A stretch of 64,000 bases of DNA, taken from positions 33,286 to 97,285 of the forward strand of contig NZ_JAGYHF010000016.1 in assembly GCF_018336155.1 (NCBI RefSeq). Direction: 5' to 3'. The stretch is from Pseudomonas rustica (GTDB taxonomy: Bacteria; Pseudomonadota; Gammaproteobacteria; Pseudomonadales; Pseudomonadaceae). A program made the position numbers and the translations under genes. Below, in pieces: positions 1-8,721 of this stretch; position 1 is the stretch's first letter, and each line of letters begins with the position of its first letter. Below the pieces are notes generated by a model. It searched no databases and was not told the DNA's origin. It worked only from the letters and a program-made list of their open reading frames with translations.

Positions 1-689
1 AGGGTTCGGGGGTGGTTACCGCTGCCGATATTCAGCTGGATCATGATGTCGAGATCGTTAATCCCGATCACGTAATCGCTAACCTGGCGTCTAACGGCGC
101 CCTGAACATGAAGCTCACCGTAGCTCGTGGTCGTGGTTATGAACCAGCAGACTCGCGTCAGAGCGATGAAGACGAAAGCCGCAGCATCGGTCGCTTGCAG
201 CTTGACTCTTCGTTCAGCCCGGTTCGCCGTATCGCATACGTGGTGGAAAACGCCCGTGTCGAGCAGCGTACTAACCTGGACAAGCTGGTTATTGATCTGG
301 AAACCAACGGTACTCTGGATCCTGAAGAGGCTATTCGCCGCGCTGCAACCATCCTGCAACAGCAGTTGGCTGCGTTCGTCGACCTCAAAGGTGACAGTGA
401 GCCAGTGGTTGTCGAGCAGGAAGACGAGATCGATCCGATCCTGCTTCGCCCGGTTGACGATCTGGAACTGACTGTACGTTCGGCTAACTGCCTTAAGGCG
501 GAAAACATCTACTACATCGGTGACCTGATTCAGCGTACCGAAGTAGAGCTGTTGAAGACTCCGAACCTGGGCAAGAAATCCTTGACTGAAATCAAGGACG
601 TTCTGGCCTCCCGCGGTCTGTCCCTCGGCATGCGCCTCGACAACTGGCCGCCTGCAAGTCTTAAGAAGGACGACAAGGCGACTGCCTGA
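1..689 (+). CDS. rpoA: RNA polymerase alpha subunit, 3' part (5' end outside window)
   Basis: This is the C-terminal two-thirds of the alpha subunit; about 228 codons are present and the usual pseudomonad protein is about 333 residues, so roughly 105 N-terminal residues lie before the window. The visible part includes the end of the N-terminal dimerisation domain, the acidic linker, and the whole alpha-CTD (ILLRPVDDLELTVRSANCLK onward), the module that contacts UP elements and activators. It is followed after 42 nt by rplQ, the universal end of the alpha ribosomal-protein operon. Identification rests on recognisable alpha-CTD sequence and context. The reading frame is open from base 3. Confidence 0.98.
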   Translation, partial: GSGVVTAADIQLDHDVEIVNPDHVIANLASNGALNMKLTVARGRGYEPADSRQSDEDESRSIGRLQLDSSFSPVRRIAYVVENARVEQRTNLDKLVIDLETNGTLDPEEAIRRAATILQQQLAAFVDLKGDSEPVVVEQEDEIDPILLRPVDDLELTVRSANCLKAENIYYIGDLIQRTEVELLKTPNLGKKSLTEIKDVLASRGLSLGMRLDNWPPASLKKDDKATA

Positions 690-731
690 TCGTCGTAATC
701 ACCGAACGTAGTGTTTGGTAAGGAATGAACC

Positions 732-1118
732 ATGCGTCATCGTAAAAGTGGTCGTCACCTGAGCCGCACCAGCTCGCACCGCAAGGCCATGTTCCAAAAC
801 ATGGCGGTGTCGCTGTTCGAGCACGAGCTGATCAAAACTACACTGCCGAAAGCCAAAGAACTGCGTCGCGTTGCTGAGCCGCTGATCACTCTGGCCAAGA
901 CAGACAGCCTGGCTAACCGCCGTCTGGCATTCGACCGTACTCGTTCGAAAGCCATCGTTGGTAAGCTCTTCAACGACCTGGGCAAGCGTTACGCTACCCG
1001 TGAGGGTGGCTACCTGCGCATCCTCAAGTGCGGTTTCCGCACTGGCGACAACGCGCCTATGGCGTACGTCGAGTTGGTTGATCGTGCTACTGCTGGCGAA
1101 GCTGTATCCGCCGAGTAA
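732..1118 (+). CDS. rplQ: 50S ribosomal protein L17
   Basis: 128-residue L17 of the large ribosomal subunit. The start MRHRKSGRHLSRTSSHRKAM is the conserved L17 N terminus, and the ATG is preceded by a good ribosome binding site (taaggaatg). It is the last gene of the rpoA operon and is followed 20 nt later by a strong intrinsic terminator, so transcription of the ribosomal-protein operon ends here. The length is normal for the family. Confidence 0.98.
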   Translation: MRHRKSGRHLSRTSSHRKAMFQNMAVSLFEHELIKTTLPKAKELRRVAEPLITLAKTDSLANRRLAFDRTRSKAIVGKLFNDLGKRYATREGGYLRILKCGFRTGDNAPMAYVELVDRATAGEAVSAE

Positions 1119-1138
1119 GACGTCAGTCTGAAACAAAG

Positions 1139-1163
1139 AACCGGGCCTAGTGCCCGGTTTTTT
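1139..1163 (+). terminator. Intrinsic terminator of the rpoA-rplQ operon
   Basis: Eight-base stem AACCGGGC / GCCCGGTT with a short loop followed by a T run, 20 nt after the rplQ stop codon. Confidence 0.9.
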
Positions 1164-1360
1164 GTGTCTGCATGAAAAATGCGCTGTTCGTACAAGCGTC
1201 TGACATAGGTCAGCTGTCACCATGGGGCGGGAATCATAATTAGTAATTTTCTATCGATGTGCACGAGTTAATGAATTTGTGGCTCTCACGTCGATGATCA
1301 ATACTTCCCACCAAAGCCGATTAGCCGGCAGTTCCAAGACTGACAGAGGAAGAAGACCGT

Positions 1361-2815
1361 ATGAGCCAGATCAAAACGCTTACGACCGCCAGTGGCGCAC
1401 CTGTCGCTGATAACCAGAATTCTCGCTCCGCCGGCCCACGTGGCCCGCTGCTTCTCGACGATTTCCACCTGCTCGAGAAACTTGCTCACTTCAATCGTGA
1501 AAACATTCCTGAACGTCGCGTACACGCCAAAGGCTCGGGCGCTTACGGCACGTTCACTGTCACTCGTGATATCACCGAGTACACCAGCGCCAAACTGTTT
1601 GAATCTGTAGGCAAACAAACCCCGACATTCCTGCGTTTCTCTACCGTGGGTGGCGAACGTGGTTCGGCCGACACCGAGCGAGATCCACGTGGCTTCGCGC
1701 TGAAGTTCTATACCGAGGAAGGCAACTGGGACATCGTTGGCAACAACACCCCGGTGTTCTTCATCCGTGATCCTCTGAAATTCCCGGACTTCATTCACAC
1801 GCAAAAGCGGCTGCCGCAAAGCAATCTGAAGAGCGCCCAGATGATGTGGGACTTCTGGTCGCATTCGCCTGAGGCGCTGCACCAGGTGACCATTCTGTTC
1901 TCCGATCGCGGCATTCCTGACGGCTACCGTCACATGCACGGCTTCGGCAGTCACACGTACAGCCTCATCAGCGCGCAAGGCGAGCGTCACTGGGTGAAGT
2001 GGCACTACAAGACAAAACAAGGCATCAAGAATCTGGCACCTGCGGATGCTGCCCTTATTGCCGGCACAGATCCGGATTACGCCCAGCGCGATCTGTTCGA
2101 AGCGATCGAGCGTGGTGATTTCCCGAAATGGCGCGTGTGCATTCAGATCATGACCGAGGCGCAAGCGGCGGCGCATTACGAGAACCCGTTCGACGTGACC
2201 AAAACCTGGTCGCAGAAAGAATTCCCGCTGATCGAAGTGGGCGAGCTGGAACTGAATCGCAACCCGCAGAACTACTTCGCTGAAGTTGAACAAGCCGCGT
2301 TCGGCCCAAGCAATATGGTGCCAGGTGTCGGTCTGTCGCCGGATCGCATGCTGCAAGGTCGCGTCTTCGCTTACGCCGATGCGCATCGCTACCGCGTAGG
2401 CACCAATCACCAGCAGCTGCCGGTGAACGCGCCACGTAGCCCGGTAAATACTTACCAGCGCGACGGTTCGATGGCGTTCGGCAGCAACGGTGGTGCGGCG
2501 CCTAACTACGAGCCGAACAGCTACATCGAATCGCCGAAACAAGCTCCGCATTACGCTGAGCCTGCGCTGGCCCTGAACGGTGCGGCTGACCGTTACGATC
2601 ACCGCGAAGACACCGATTACTACAGCCACGCCGGTGCGCTGTTCCGGTTGATGAGCGACGATCAAAGAGCACTGCTGGTCAGCAACATCGCCGGTGCACT
2701 GAGTGGTGTTTCGAGCGATGTCGTTGATCGCCAGTTGCAGCATTTCTACAAAGCCGATCCGGCGTATGGAGAAGCAATCGCAAAGCTGCTCAACGTACAG
2801 CTTAACGAAGTCTAA
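1361..2815 (+). CDS. katA: Monofunctional heme catalase (KatA-type, small subunit clade)
   Basis: 484-residue catalase converting hydrogen peroxide to water and oxygen; cytosolic homotetramer in the family. Visible signatures are the distal-His segment ERRVHAKGSGAYGTF, the distal Asn region GNWDIVGNNTPVFFIRDP, and the proximal heme-ligand motif RVFAYADAHRYRVG. Length fits the small-subunit clade that includes P. aeruginosa KatA. The order rplQ-katA-ferritin-uvrA is the same as in P. aeruginosa, where ferritin FtnA is linked to catalase function. The start is supported by gaggaagaag upstream. The 242-nt upstream space is AT-rich around 1236-1255. I could not recognise a convincing OxyR site there. 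A strong terminator follows. Confidence 0.95.
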   Translation: MSQIKTLTTASGAPVADNQNSRSAGPRGPLLLDDFHLLEKLAHFNRENIPERRVHAKGSGAYGTFTVTRDITEYTSAKLFESVGKQTPTFLRFSTVGGERGSADTERDPRGFALKFYTEEGNWDIVGNNTPVFFIRDPLKFPDFIHTQKRLPQSNLKSAQMMWDFWSHSPEALHQVTILFSDRGIPDGYRHMHGFGSHTYSLISAQGERHWVKWHYKTKQGIKNLAPADAALIAGTDPDYAQRDLFEAIERGDFPKWRVCIQIMTEAQAAAHYENPFDVTKTWSQKEFPLIEVGELELNRNPQNYFAEVEQAAFGPSNMVPGVGLSPDRMLQGRVFAYADAHRYRVGTNHQQLPVNAPRSPVNTYQRDGSMAFGSNGGAAPNYEPNSYIESPKQAPHYAEPALALNGAADRYDHREDTDYYSHAGALFRLMSDDQRALLVSNIAGALSGVSSDVVDRQLQHFYKADPAYGEAIAKLLNVQLNEV

Positions 2816-2826
2816 ACGAGAAGCAG

Positions 2827-2851
2827 AACCGCCCTCATTTGGGCGGTTTTT
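2827..2851 (+). terminator. Intrinsic terminator after katA
   Basis: Perfect AACCGCCC / GGGCGGTT stem with a 6-nt loop followed by T residues, 11 nt past the katA stop. Confidence 0.9.
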
Positions 2852-2906
2852 GCGTTATTTAGACTGCTTTTCTCAGAATATCTTCGCTTTTATTGCGCTA
2901 AACGGG

Positions 2907-2920
2907 TGACCTTCCGGTCA
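2907..2920. promoter_or_regulatory. Short palindrome upstream of ftnA
   Basis: TGACC-TTCC-GGTCA lies about 45 nt before the ferritin start. It could be a regulator half-site pair or part of a leader hairpin; nothing else in the sequence assigns it. Low confidence that it is functional. Confidence 0.25.
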
Positions 2921-2964
2921 TGTTGGTTCAAACTACAGACTTTCAAGTAGGGAGATGTAGGGCG

Positions 2965-3432
2965 ATGCAAGGCCACCCAGACGTAATCGATTACCTCAAC
3001 ACGTTGCTGACCGGCGAACTGGCCGCGCGTGATCAATATTTCGTTCATTCGCGGATGTATGAGGACTGGGGGTTCACCAAGCTCTACGAGCGAATCAATC
3101 ACGAGATGGAAGAAGAAGCGGGTCACGCTGATGCGTTGATGCGCCGCATTCTGATGCTCGAAGGCACACCGCGCATGCGTCCGGATGATCTGGATGTCGG
3201 CAGTACTGTGCCGGAGATGCTCGAAGCGGATCTGCGCCTTGAGTACAAAGTTCGTGCAGCGCTGTGCAAAGGCATCGAGCTGTGCGAACAGCACAAAGAC
3301 TACGTCAGCCGCGAGATCCTGCGTGTGCAGTTGAACGACACCGAAGAAGATCACACCTACTGGCTGGAAAAGCAGTTGGGCCTGATCAAACTGATCGGTC
3401 TCGAGAACTACCTGCAATCGCACACCTCCTGA
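2965..3432 (+). CDS. ftnA: Bacterial ferritin, bacterioferritin-like but without the heme-ligand Met (FtnA)
   Basis: 155-residue four-helix ferritin that oxidises and stores iron in a 24-subunit shell. Ferroxidase ligands are visible as E18, E51, H54, E93, E127 and H130. Position 52, the methionine that binds heme between subunits in true bacterioferritins, is alanine (E51-A-G-H54), so this protein should be heme-free. The same situation holds for the P. aeruginosa protein once called BfrA and later FtnA, in the same katA-uvrA context. I chose ATG 2965 over an in-frame upstream ATG at 2920 because ggagatgtaggg precedes it and the conserved family start is MQGHP. The name bfrA may be used by annotators. 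Confidence 0.92.
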   Translation: MQGHPDVIDYLNTLLTGELAARDQYFVHSRMYEDWGFTKLYERINHEMEEEAGHADALMRRILMLEGTPRMRPDDLDVGSTVPEMLEADLRLEYKVRAALCKGIELCEQHKDYVSREILRVQLNDTEEDHTYWLEKQLGLIKLIGLENYLQSHTS

Positions 3433-3445
3433 TCGCAGTAGGTAC

Positions 3446-3485
3446 AAAAAAGCCCCTGTCACTGTTGAAGTGACAGGGGCTTTTT
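3446..3485. terminator. Bidirectional terminator between ftnA and uvrA
   Basis: Long perfect stem (AGCCCCTGTCACT pairing with its complement) flanked by A6 on one side and T5 on the other, so it can end transcription of the convergent genes from both directions. Confidence 0.92.
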
Positions 3486-3497
3486 CATGCCCGGCGT

Positions 3498-6332
3498 TTA
3501 AGCCCGATCGCGGATCAGCAACGGCTTGAGGTAATGGCCAGTGTGAGACTGTTTCATCTCGGCCACTTGCTCTGGCGTACCCACGGCGATGATCTGCCCA
3601 CCTTTGGAACCACCCTCCGGCCCGAGATCGACCAGCCAGTCGGCCGTCTTGATCACGTCGAGGTTGTGCTCGATCACCACCACGGTGTTGCCGTGATCGC
3701 GCAGGCGGTGCAGCACGTCGAGCAATTGCTGGATATCCGCGAAGTGCAGGCCTGTGGTCGGCTCGTCGAGGATGTACAGAGTTTTGCCGGTGTCGCGCTT
3801 CGACAGCTCGCGGGACAGCTTGACGCGCTGCGCTTCACCGCCGGACAACGTGGTCGCCGACTGCCCGAGCTTGATGTACGACAGGCCGACATCCATTAAC
3901 GTTTGCAGCTTGCGCGCCAGCGCTGGCACCGCATCGAAGAACACCCGCGCTTCCTCGATGGTCATTTCGAGGGTTTCGTGGATATTCTTGCCCTTGTATT
4001 TGATCTCAAGGGTTTCGCGGTTGTAGCGCTTGCTCTTGCACACGTCGCACGGCACATAGATGTCCGGCAAGAAGTGCATTTCGACCTTGATCAGACCGTC
4101 GCCCTGGCAGGCCTCGCAGCGACCGCCCTTGACGTTGAACGAGAAACGCCCCGGGCCGTAACCACGGGAACGCGACTCGGGAACGCCAGCGAACAGCTCG
4201 CGGATTGGCGTGAACAGTCCGGTGTACGTCGCCGGGTTGGAGCGCGGCGTACGACCGATCGGGCTTTGGTCGATGTCGACAACTTTATCGAGATGTTCCA
4301 GGCCCTTGATGCTGTCATGCGCGGCGGCTTCCAGCGTCGTCGCGCCGTTAAGTGCGGTGGCGCTCAGCGGAAACAGCGTGTTGTTGATCAGCGTCGATTT
4401 GCCCGAGCCGGACACGCCAGTCACGCAGGTCAGCAGGCCGATCGGAATTTCCAGGTCGACATTGCGCAGGTTGTTACCGCGCGCGCCCTTGAGCGACAGA
4501 GTCAGCTTCTTGTTGCGTGGCGTACGTTTGGCCGGCACTTCGATCTTCACCCGGCCGGACAGGTATTTACCGGTCAGGGAATCCGGGTGCGCCATGACTT
4601 CGGCCGGCGTACCTTCGGCAACAATCTGCCCGCCGTGCACACCGGCGCCCGGGCCAATATCCACGACATAGTCGGCCAGACGAATCGCATCTTCGTCGTG
4701 CTCAACCACGATCACCGTGTTGCCGATGTCACGCAGATGCTTGAGCGTGCCGAGCAAGCGGTCGTTGTCGCGTTGGTGCAAACCAATCGACGGTTCATCG
4801 AGGATGTACAAAACACCGACGAGGCCGGCACCGATCTGGCTGGCCAGGCGAATACGCTGTGCTTCGCCGCCGGACAGGGTGTCGGCGCTGCGATCCAGCG
4901 ACAGATAGTCGAGACCGACGTTAACGAGGAACTGCAGACGCTCGCGGATTTCCTTGAGAATCTTGTCAGCGATCTCGCCGCGACGCCCGGTCATCTTCAG
5001 TTCGCCGAAGTACACGCAGGCATCGCCGATCGGCAGGTTGGTCACCGCTGGCAATGTCTTCTCGCCGACCCACACATGGCGTGCTTCACGACGTAGACGC
5101 GTGCCACGGCAATCCGGGCAGGACTGGGTGCTAAGGAACTTGGCCAACTCTTCGCGCACGCTGGCCGACTCGGTCTCGCGATAGCGACGCTCCAGGTTTG
5201 GCACGATGCCTTCGAACGGGTGCGAACGTTTGACGATATCGCCACGGTCGTTCAAATATTTGAAGTCGACGTTCTGCGAGCCGCTGCCGTGGAGGATTTG
5301 TTTCTGCTGCTCGGCGGTCAGTTCGTTGAACGGTTTTTCCAGGCTGAACTTATAGTGCGACGCAAGCGAACCCAGCATCTGGAAGTAATAGACGTTACGC
5401 CGGTCCCAGCCGCGTATCGCGCCTTCGGCCAGGGTCAGCTCGCCGTTGACCAGTCGCTTGATGTCGAAGAACTGCTTCACCCCCAGACCATCGCACGTCG
5501 GGCAGGCGCCGGCCGGGTTGTTGAAGGAGAACAGTTTCGGTTCCAGCTCGCTGATCGCGTGGCCGCAGATCGGGCAGGCGAAGCGTGCGGAGAAAATCAT
5601 CTCTTCGCCCGGCTCGTCGTCCATCGGCGCAACCAGTGCGATGCCGTCTGCCAGTTTCAGCGCGGTTTCGAACGATTCGGCCAGACGCTGTTGCAGATCG
5701 GCGCGCACCTTGAAGCGGTCGACGATCACGTCAATCGAGTGCTTCTTCTGTTTATCCAGTTTCGGCAACTCGTCGAGCTCACAAATACGCCCGTTGACGC
5801 GCGCGCGGACGAAACCTTGCGCACGCAGCTCTTCGAAAACTGAAAGGTGTTCACCTTTGCGCTCGCGGATCACTGGCGCCAGCAGCATCAGTTTGCTGCC
5901 TTCGGGCTGTGCCAGCACCAGGTCGACCATCTGGCTGACGGTCTGCGCTTCCAGCGGAATATCGTGATCCGGGCAGCGCGGCGTACCCACGCGTGCATAG
6001 AGCAGACGCAGGTAGTCGTAGATTTCGGTGATGGTGCCGACCGTGGATCGCGGGTTGTGCGAGGTCGATTTCTGTTCGATGGAAATCGCCGGCGACAGGC
6101 CTTCAATGGTGTCGACGTCGGGTTTTTCCATCATCGACAGGAACTGGCGGGCATAGGCCGACAGCGATTCGACATAGCGGCGCTGACCTTCGGCGTACAG
6201 TGTGTCGAAAGCCAGGGACGACTTGCCGGATCCGGACAGGCCGGTGATGACGATCAGTTTGTCCCGTGGCAGGGTCAGGTCGATGTTCTTCAGGTTGTGG
6301 GTACGGGCCCCACGTATCAGGATCTTGTCCAA
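3498..6332 (-). CDS. uvrA: Excinuclease ABC subunit A
   Basis: DNA-damage recognition ATPase of nucleotide excision repair, acting with UvrB and UvrC. 944 residues, standard length. Two ABC ATPase modules are clear: Walker A GLSGSGKSSLAFDTL near the N terminus and GVSGSGKSTLINNTL in the second half, each with an LSGGEAQR signature (DTLSGGEAQRIRLASQIG and TTLSGGEAQRVKLSREL). Zinc-finger cysteines CPICG...CPTCDG and CEACQGDG...CDVCK are present. The start is a TTG giving (M)DKILIRGARTHNLKNIDL, which matches the conserved family N terminus; a longer in-frame ATG at 6404 would add 24 unconserved residues. GAGCGAGG lies about 6 nt before the TTG. No convincing LexA box was seen upstream. Confidence 0.96.
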   Translation of the reverse strand: MDKILIRGARTHNLKNIDLTLPRDKLIVITGLSGSGKSSLAFDTLYAEGQRRYVESLSAYARQFLSMMEKPDVDTIEGLSPAISIEQKSTSHNPRSTVGTITEIYDYLRLLYARVGTPRCPDHDIPLEAQTVSQMVDLVLAQPEGSKLMLLAPVIRERKGEHLSVFEELRAQGFVRARVNGRICELDELPKLDKQKKHSIDVIVDRFKVRADLQQRLAESFETALKLADGIALVAPMDDEPGEEMIFSARFACPICGHAISELEPKLFSFNNPAGACPTCDGLGVKQFFDIKRLVNGELTLAEGAIRGWDRRNVYYFQMLGSLASHYKFSLEKPFNELTAEQQKQILHGSGSQNVDFKYLNDRGDIVKRSHPFEGIVPNLERRYRETESASVREELAKFLSTQSCPDCRGTRLRREARHVWVGEKTLPAVTNLPIGDACVYFGELKMTGRRGEIADKILKEIRERLQFLVNVGLDYLSLDRSADTLSGGEAQRIRLASQIGAGLVGVLYILDEPSIGLHQRDNDRLLGTLKHLRDIGNTVIVVEHDEDAIRLADYVVDIGPGAGVHGGQIVAEGTPAEVMAHPDSLTGKYLSGRVKIEVPAKRTPRNKKLTLSLKGARGNNLRNVDLEIPIGLLTCVTGVSGSGKSTLINNTLFPLSATALNGATTLEAAAHDSIKGLEHLDKVVDIDQSPIGRTPRSNPATYTGLFTPIRELFAGVPESRSRGYGPGRFSFNVKGGRCEACQGDGLIKVEMHFLPDIYVPCDVCKSKRYNRETLEIKYKGKNIHETLEMTIEEARVFFDAVPALARKLQTLMDVGLSYIKLGQSATTLSGGEAQRVKLSRELSKRDTGKTLYILDEPTTGLHFADIQQLLDVLHRLRDHGNTVVVIEHNLDVIKTADWLVDLGPEGGSKGGQIIAVGTPEQVAEMKQSHTGHYLKPLLIRDRA

Positions 6333-6523
6333 AGTGGCCTCGCTCGGCGGGCGTCGAAAGCGTAAGAGTATACGGGCAAATACTGGATGGATGCACACTA
6401 TCAAGCGTAGCGTTGTTTGCCCTGAATGAAGAGTGTTTCATCTGTACGCGTCAAAGCGTCGCGATCTACCCCGTCTTTCGATGGGACTGGTAGAATCGCC
6501 GCCGGTTCACACGAGGTTTATCC

Positions 6524-7921
6524 ATGCACGATCCCCACAGCGAACGCATGAGTGGCAGCGAGACCCGCGCAGCGAGCGGTCTGGCCCTGGTGTTCGCCTT
6601 CCGTATGCTTGGCATGTTCATGGTGTTGCCGGTACTGGCAACCTACGGCATGGATTTGGCGGGAGCGACCCCGGCCCTGATCGGGTTGGCCATCGGCGCT
6701 TACGGCCTGACCCAGGCGATTTTTCAGATCCCGTTCGGGGTCATTTCCGACCGCATTGGCCGTCGCCCGGTTATTTACCTCGGGCTGATCGTCTTCGCCC
6801 TCGGCAGCGTGCTGGCCTCTCAGGCCGATTCGATCTGGGGCGTGATCGCCGGGCGAATCCTGCAAGGCGCCGGGGCGATTTCCGCAGCGGTCATGGCGTT
6901 GCTTTCCGACCTGACTCGCGAGCAGCACCGTACCAAAGCGATGGCCATGATCGGCATGACGATTGGTCTGTCGTTCGCCGTGGCCATGGTCGTCGGGCCA
7001 TTGCTGACCCGTGCGTTTGGCTTGTCCGGACTGTTTCTCGCCACCGGTGGCATGGCGCTGGTGGGCATCGTCATCGTCATGTTCATGGTGCCGAAATCGA
7101 CCGGGCCGCTGACTCACCGCGAATCCGGTGTGGCGCGTCAGGCGTTGATGCCGACGCTCAAACATCCTGATCTGCTGCGCCTCGATCTGGGCATCTTTGT
7201 GTTACATGCCATGTTGATGTCGAGCTTCGTCGCGCTGCCTCTGGCACTGGTCGAAAAAGCCGGTTTGCCCAAGGAACAGCACTGGTGGGTCTACCTCACC
7301 GCGTTGCTGGTTTCGTTCTTCGCCATGATCCCGTTCATCATCTATGGCGAGAAGAAACGCAAAATGAAACGAGTTTTGCTCGGCGCCGTGACGACGCTGA
7401 TGCTGACTGAGCTATTCTTCTGGCAGTTCGGTGACAGCTTGCGGGCTCTGGTGATCGGCACGGTGGTGTTTTTCACCGCGTTCAATCTGCTGGAGGCTTC
7501 ATTGCCGTCGCTGATCAGCAAGGTTTCACCGGCGGGCGGGAAGGGCACGGCCATGGGCGTGTATTCCACCAGCCAGTTCCTCGGTTCGGCACTCGGCGGG
7601 ATACTCGGCGGCTGGTTGTTTCAGCATGGCGGTCTGTCGGTTGTGTTCCTTGGATGTGCCGGGCTGGCTGCACTTTGGCTGGCCTTTGCTGTTACCATGC
7701 GCGAACCTCCCTACGTGACGAGCCTGCGCTTGCCGTTGTCGCCCGAGGCGATCCGCGAAGCGGGTCTGGTCGAGCGCCTCAAGGCCCTCGTAGGGGTAAC
7801 CGATGCAGTGATAGTTGCTGATGAAGCGGCTGTTTACATCAAACTGGACAAAGAATTAGTGGATCGCGACACCCTCGAACGCCTGGTGAACAACCCGGCC
7901 GGGGCTGCTTGCGACGCCTAG
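6524..7921 (+). CDS. MFS transporter with C-terminal cytosolic domain (YajR-like)
   Basis: 465-residue major facilitator superfamily protein with about 12 membrane segments; the family motif A region is visible as GVISDRIGRRPVIYLG after TM2. After the last membrane segment a soluble tail of about 70 residues (EAIREAGLVERLKALVGVTDAVIVADEA onward) resembles the ferredoxin-fold YAM domain of E. coli YajR. The substrate is unknown. It lies divergent from uvrA and directly upstream of ssb (9-nt gap), the same arrangement as in P. aeruginosa, so it may be cotranscribed with ssb. A TAGAAT hexamer at 6491 may be the promoter -10, but I see no good -35. Confidence 0.9.
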   Translation: MHDPHSERMSGSETRAASGLALVFAFRMLGMFMVLPVLATYGMDLAGATPALIGLAIGAYGLTQAIFQIPFGVISDRIGRRPVIYLGLIVFALGSVLASQADSIWGVIAGRILQGAGAISAAVMALLSDLTREQHRTKAMAMIGMTIGLSFAVAMVVGPLLTRAFGLSGLFLATGGMALVGIVIVMFMVPKSTGPLTHRESGVARQALMPTLKHPDLLRLDLGIFVLHAMLMSSFVALPLALVEKAGLPKEQHWWVYLTALLVSFFAMIPFIIYGEKKRKMKRVLLGAVTTLMLTELFFWQFGDSLRALVIGTVVFFTAFNLLEASLPSLISKVSPAGGKGTAMGVYSTSQFLGSALGGILGGWLFQHGGLSVVFLGCAGLAALWLAFAVTMREPPYVTSLRLPLSPEAIREAGLVERLKALVGVTDAVIVADEAAVYIKLDKELVDRDTLERLVNNPAGAACDA

Positions 7922-7930
7922 GAGAACGTT

Positions 7931-8455
7931 ATGGCCCGTGGGGTTAACAAAGTCATATTGGTCGGCACTTGCGGCCAGGATCCCGAAGTTCGCTACCTGC
8001 CTAACGGTAACGCCGTGACCAACCTGAGTCTGGCAACCAGCGAACAGTGGACCGACAAGCAAACCGGTCAGAAGGTCGAAAAGACCGAGTGGCACCGTGT
8101 TTCGATGTTCGGCAAAGTCGCCGAAATCGCCGGCGAATACCTGCGCAAGGGTTCGCAGGTTTACATCGAAGGCAAGCTGCAGACCCGTGAGTGGGAAAAA
8201 GACGGTATCAAGCGTTACACCACCGAAATCGTGGTCGACATGCAAGGCACCATGCAACTGCTCGGCGGCCGTCCACAACAGGGCGACCAACAAGGCGGTG
8301 GCAACAACTATCAGCAGTCCGCTCCAGCTCCACGCCAGCAGGCGCCGCGTCCGCAGCAGTCGGCTCCGCAACAGCGTTCGGCCCCGGCTCCTCAGCAGGC
8401 CGCACCGCAACCGGCTCCGGATTTCGACAGCTTTGATGACGATATCCCGTTCTGA
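7931..8455 (+). CDS. ssb: Single-stranded DNA-binding protein
   Basis: 174-residue SSB binding ssDNA during replication, repair and recombination. An N-terminal OB-fold (about residues 1-110, starting MARGVNKVILVGTCGQDPEVRY) is followed by a Gln/Pro/Ala-rich disordered linker and the acidic tip FDSFDDDIPF, which recruits partner proteins. The ribosome binding site is taggagaacg. A terminator follows within 35 nt. Confidence 0.98.
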   Translation: MARGVNKVILVGTCGQDPEVRYLPNGNAVTNLSLATSEQWTDKQTGQKVEKTEWHRVSMFGKVAEIAGEYLRKGSQVYIEGKLQTREWEKDGIKRYTTEIVVDMQGTMQLLGGRPQQGDQQGGGNNYQQSAPAPRQQAPRPQQSAPQQRSAPAPQQAAPQPAPDFDSFDDDIPF

Positions 8456-8488
8456 TTTGCCCGCTGAATCACCTTTGATTTAGCCTCG

Positions 8489-8512
8489 AAGCCCCCGCAT
8501 TGCGGGGGTTTT
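8489..8512 (+). terminator. Intrinsic terminator after ssb
   Basis: CCCCCGC-ATT-GCGGGGG stem-loop followed by TTTT. Confidence 0.88.
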
Positions 8513-8721
8513 GTCGTTAAGGGCGGGCCAAAAATGTCGCCTCGTTCAACTCATGACCGATGAGTCGTTTGGTCTGGTTACGGAAAGTTTCGCACTGAGT
8601 CTTGAAGGCTGCCGCCAGTCGCACCATGATCCGTACCTGCGACTGGATATTCAGGCGCCTTTTTGCAAAAGCAGGATCCCGGGGAGCTGGGCTGCGTCCA
8701 TCACAAAAACAAGAGAAAACG

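Noticed and set aside
1224..1360. OxyR site before katA
   Set aside because: AT-rich stretch with one CTAT half-site, but the ATAG-N7-CTAT spacing is not met.
3903..5096. Open frame of nearly 400 codons on the plus strand opposite uvrA
   Set aside because: Shadow frame with no recognisable motif; uvrA is certain on the other strand.
6333..6523. LexA box for uvrA
   Set aside because: The best match (CTGG-N8-ACAC) departs from CTGT-N8-ACAG at both ends, too weak to call.
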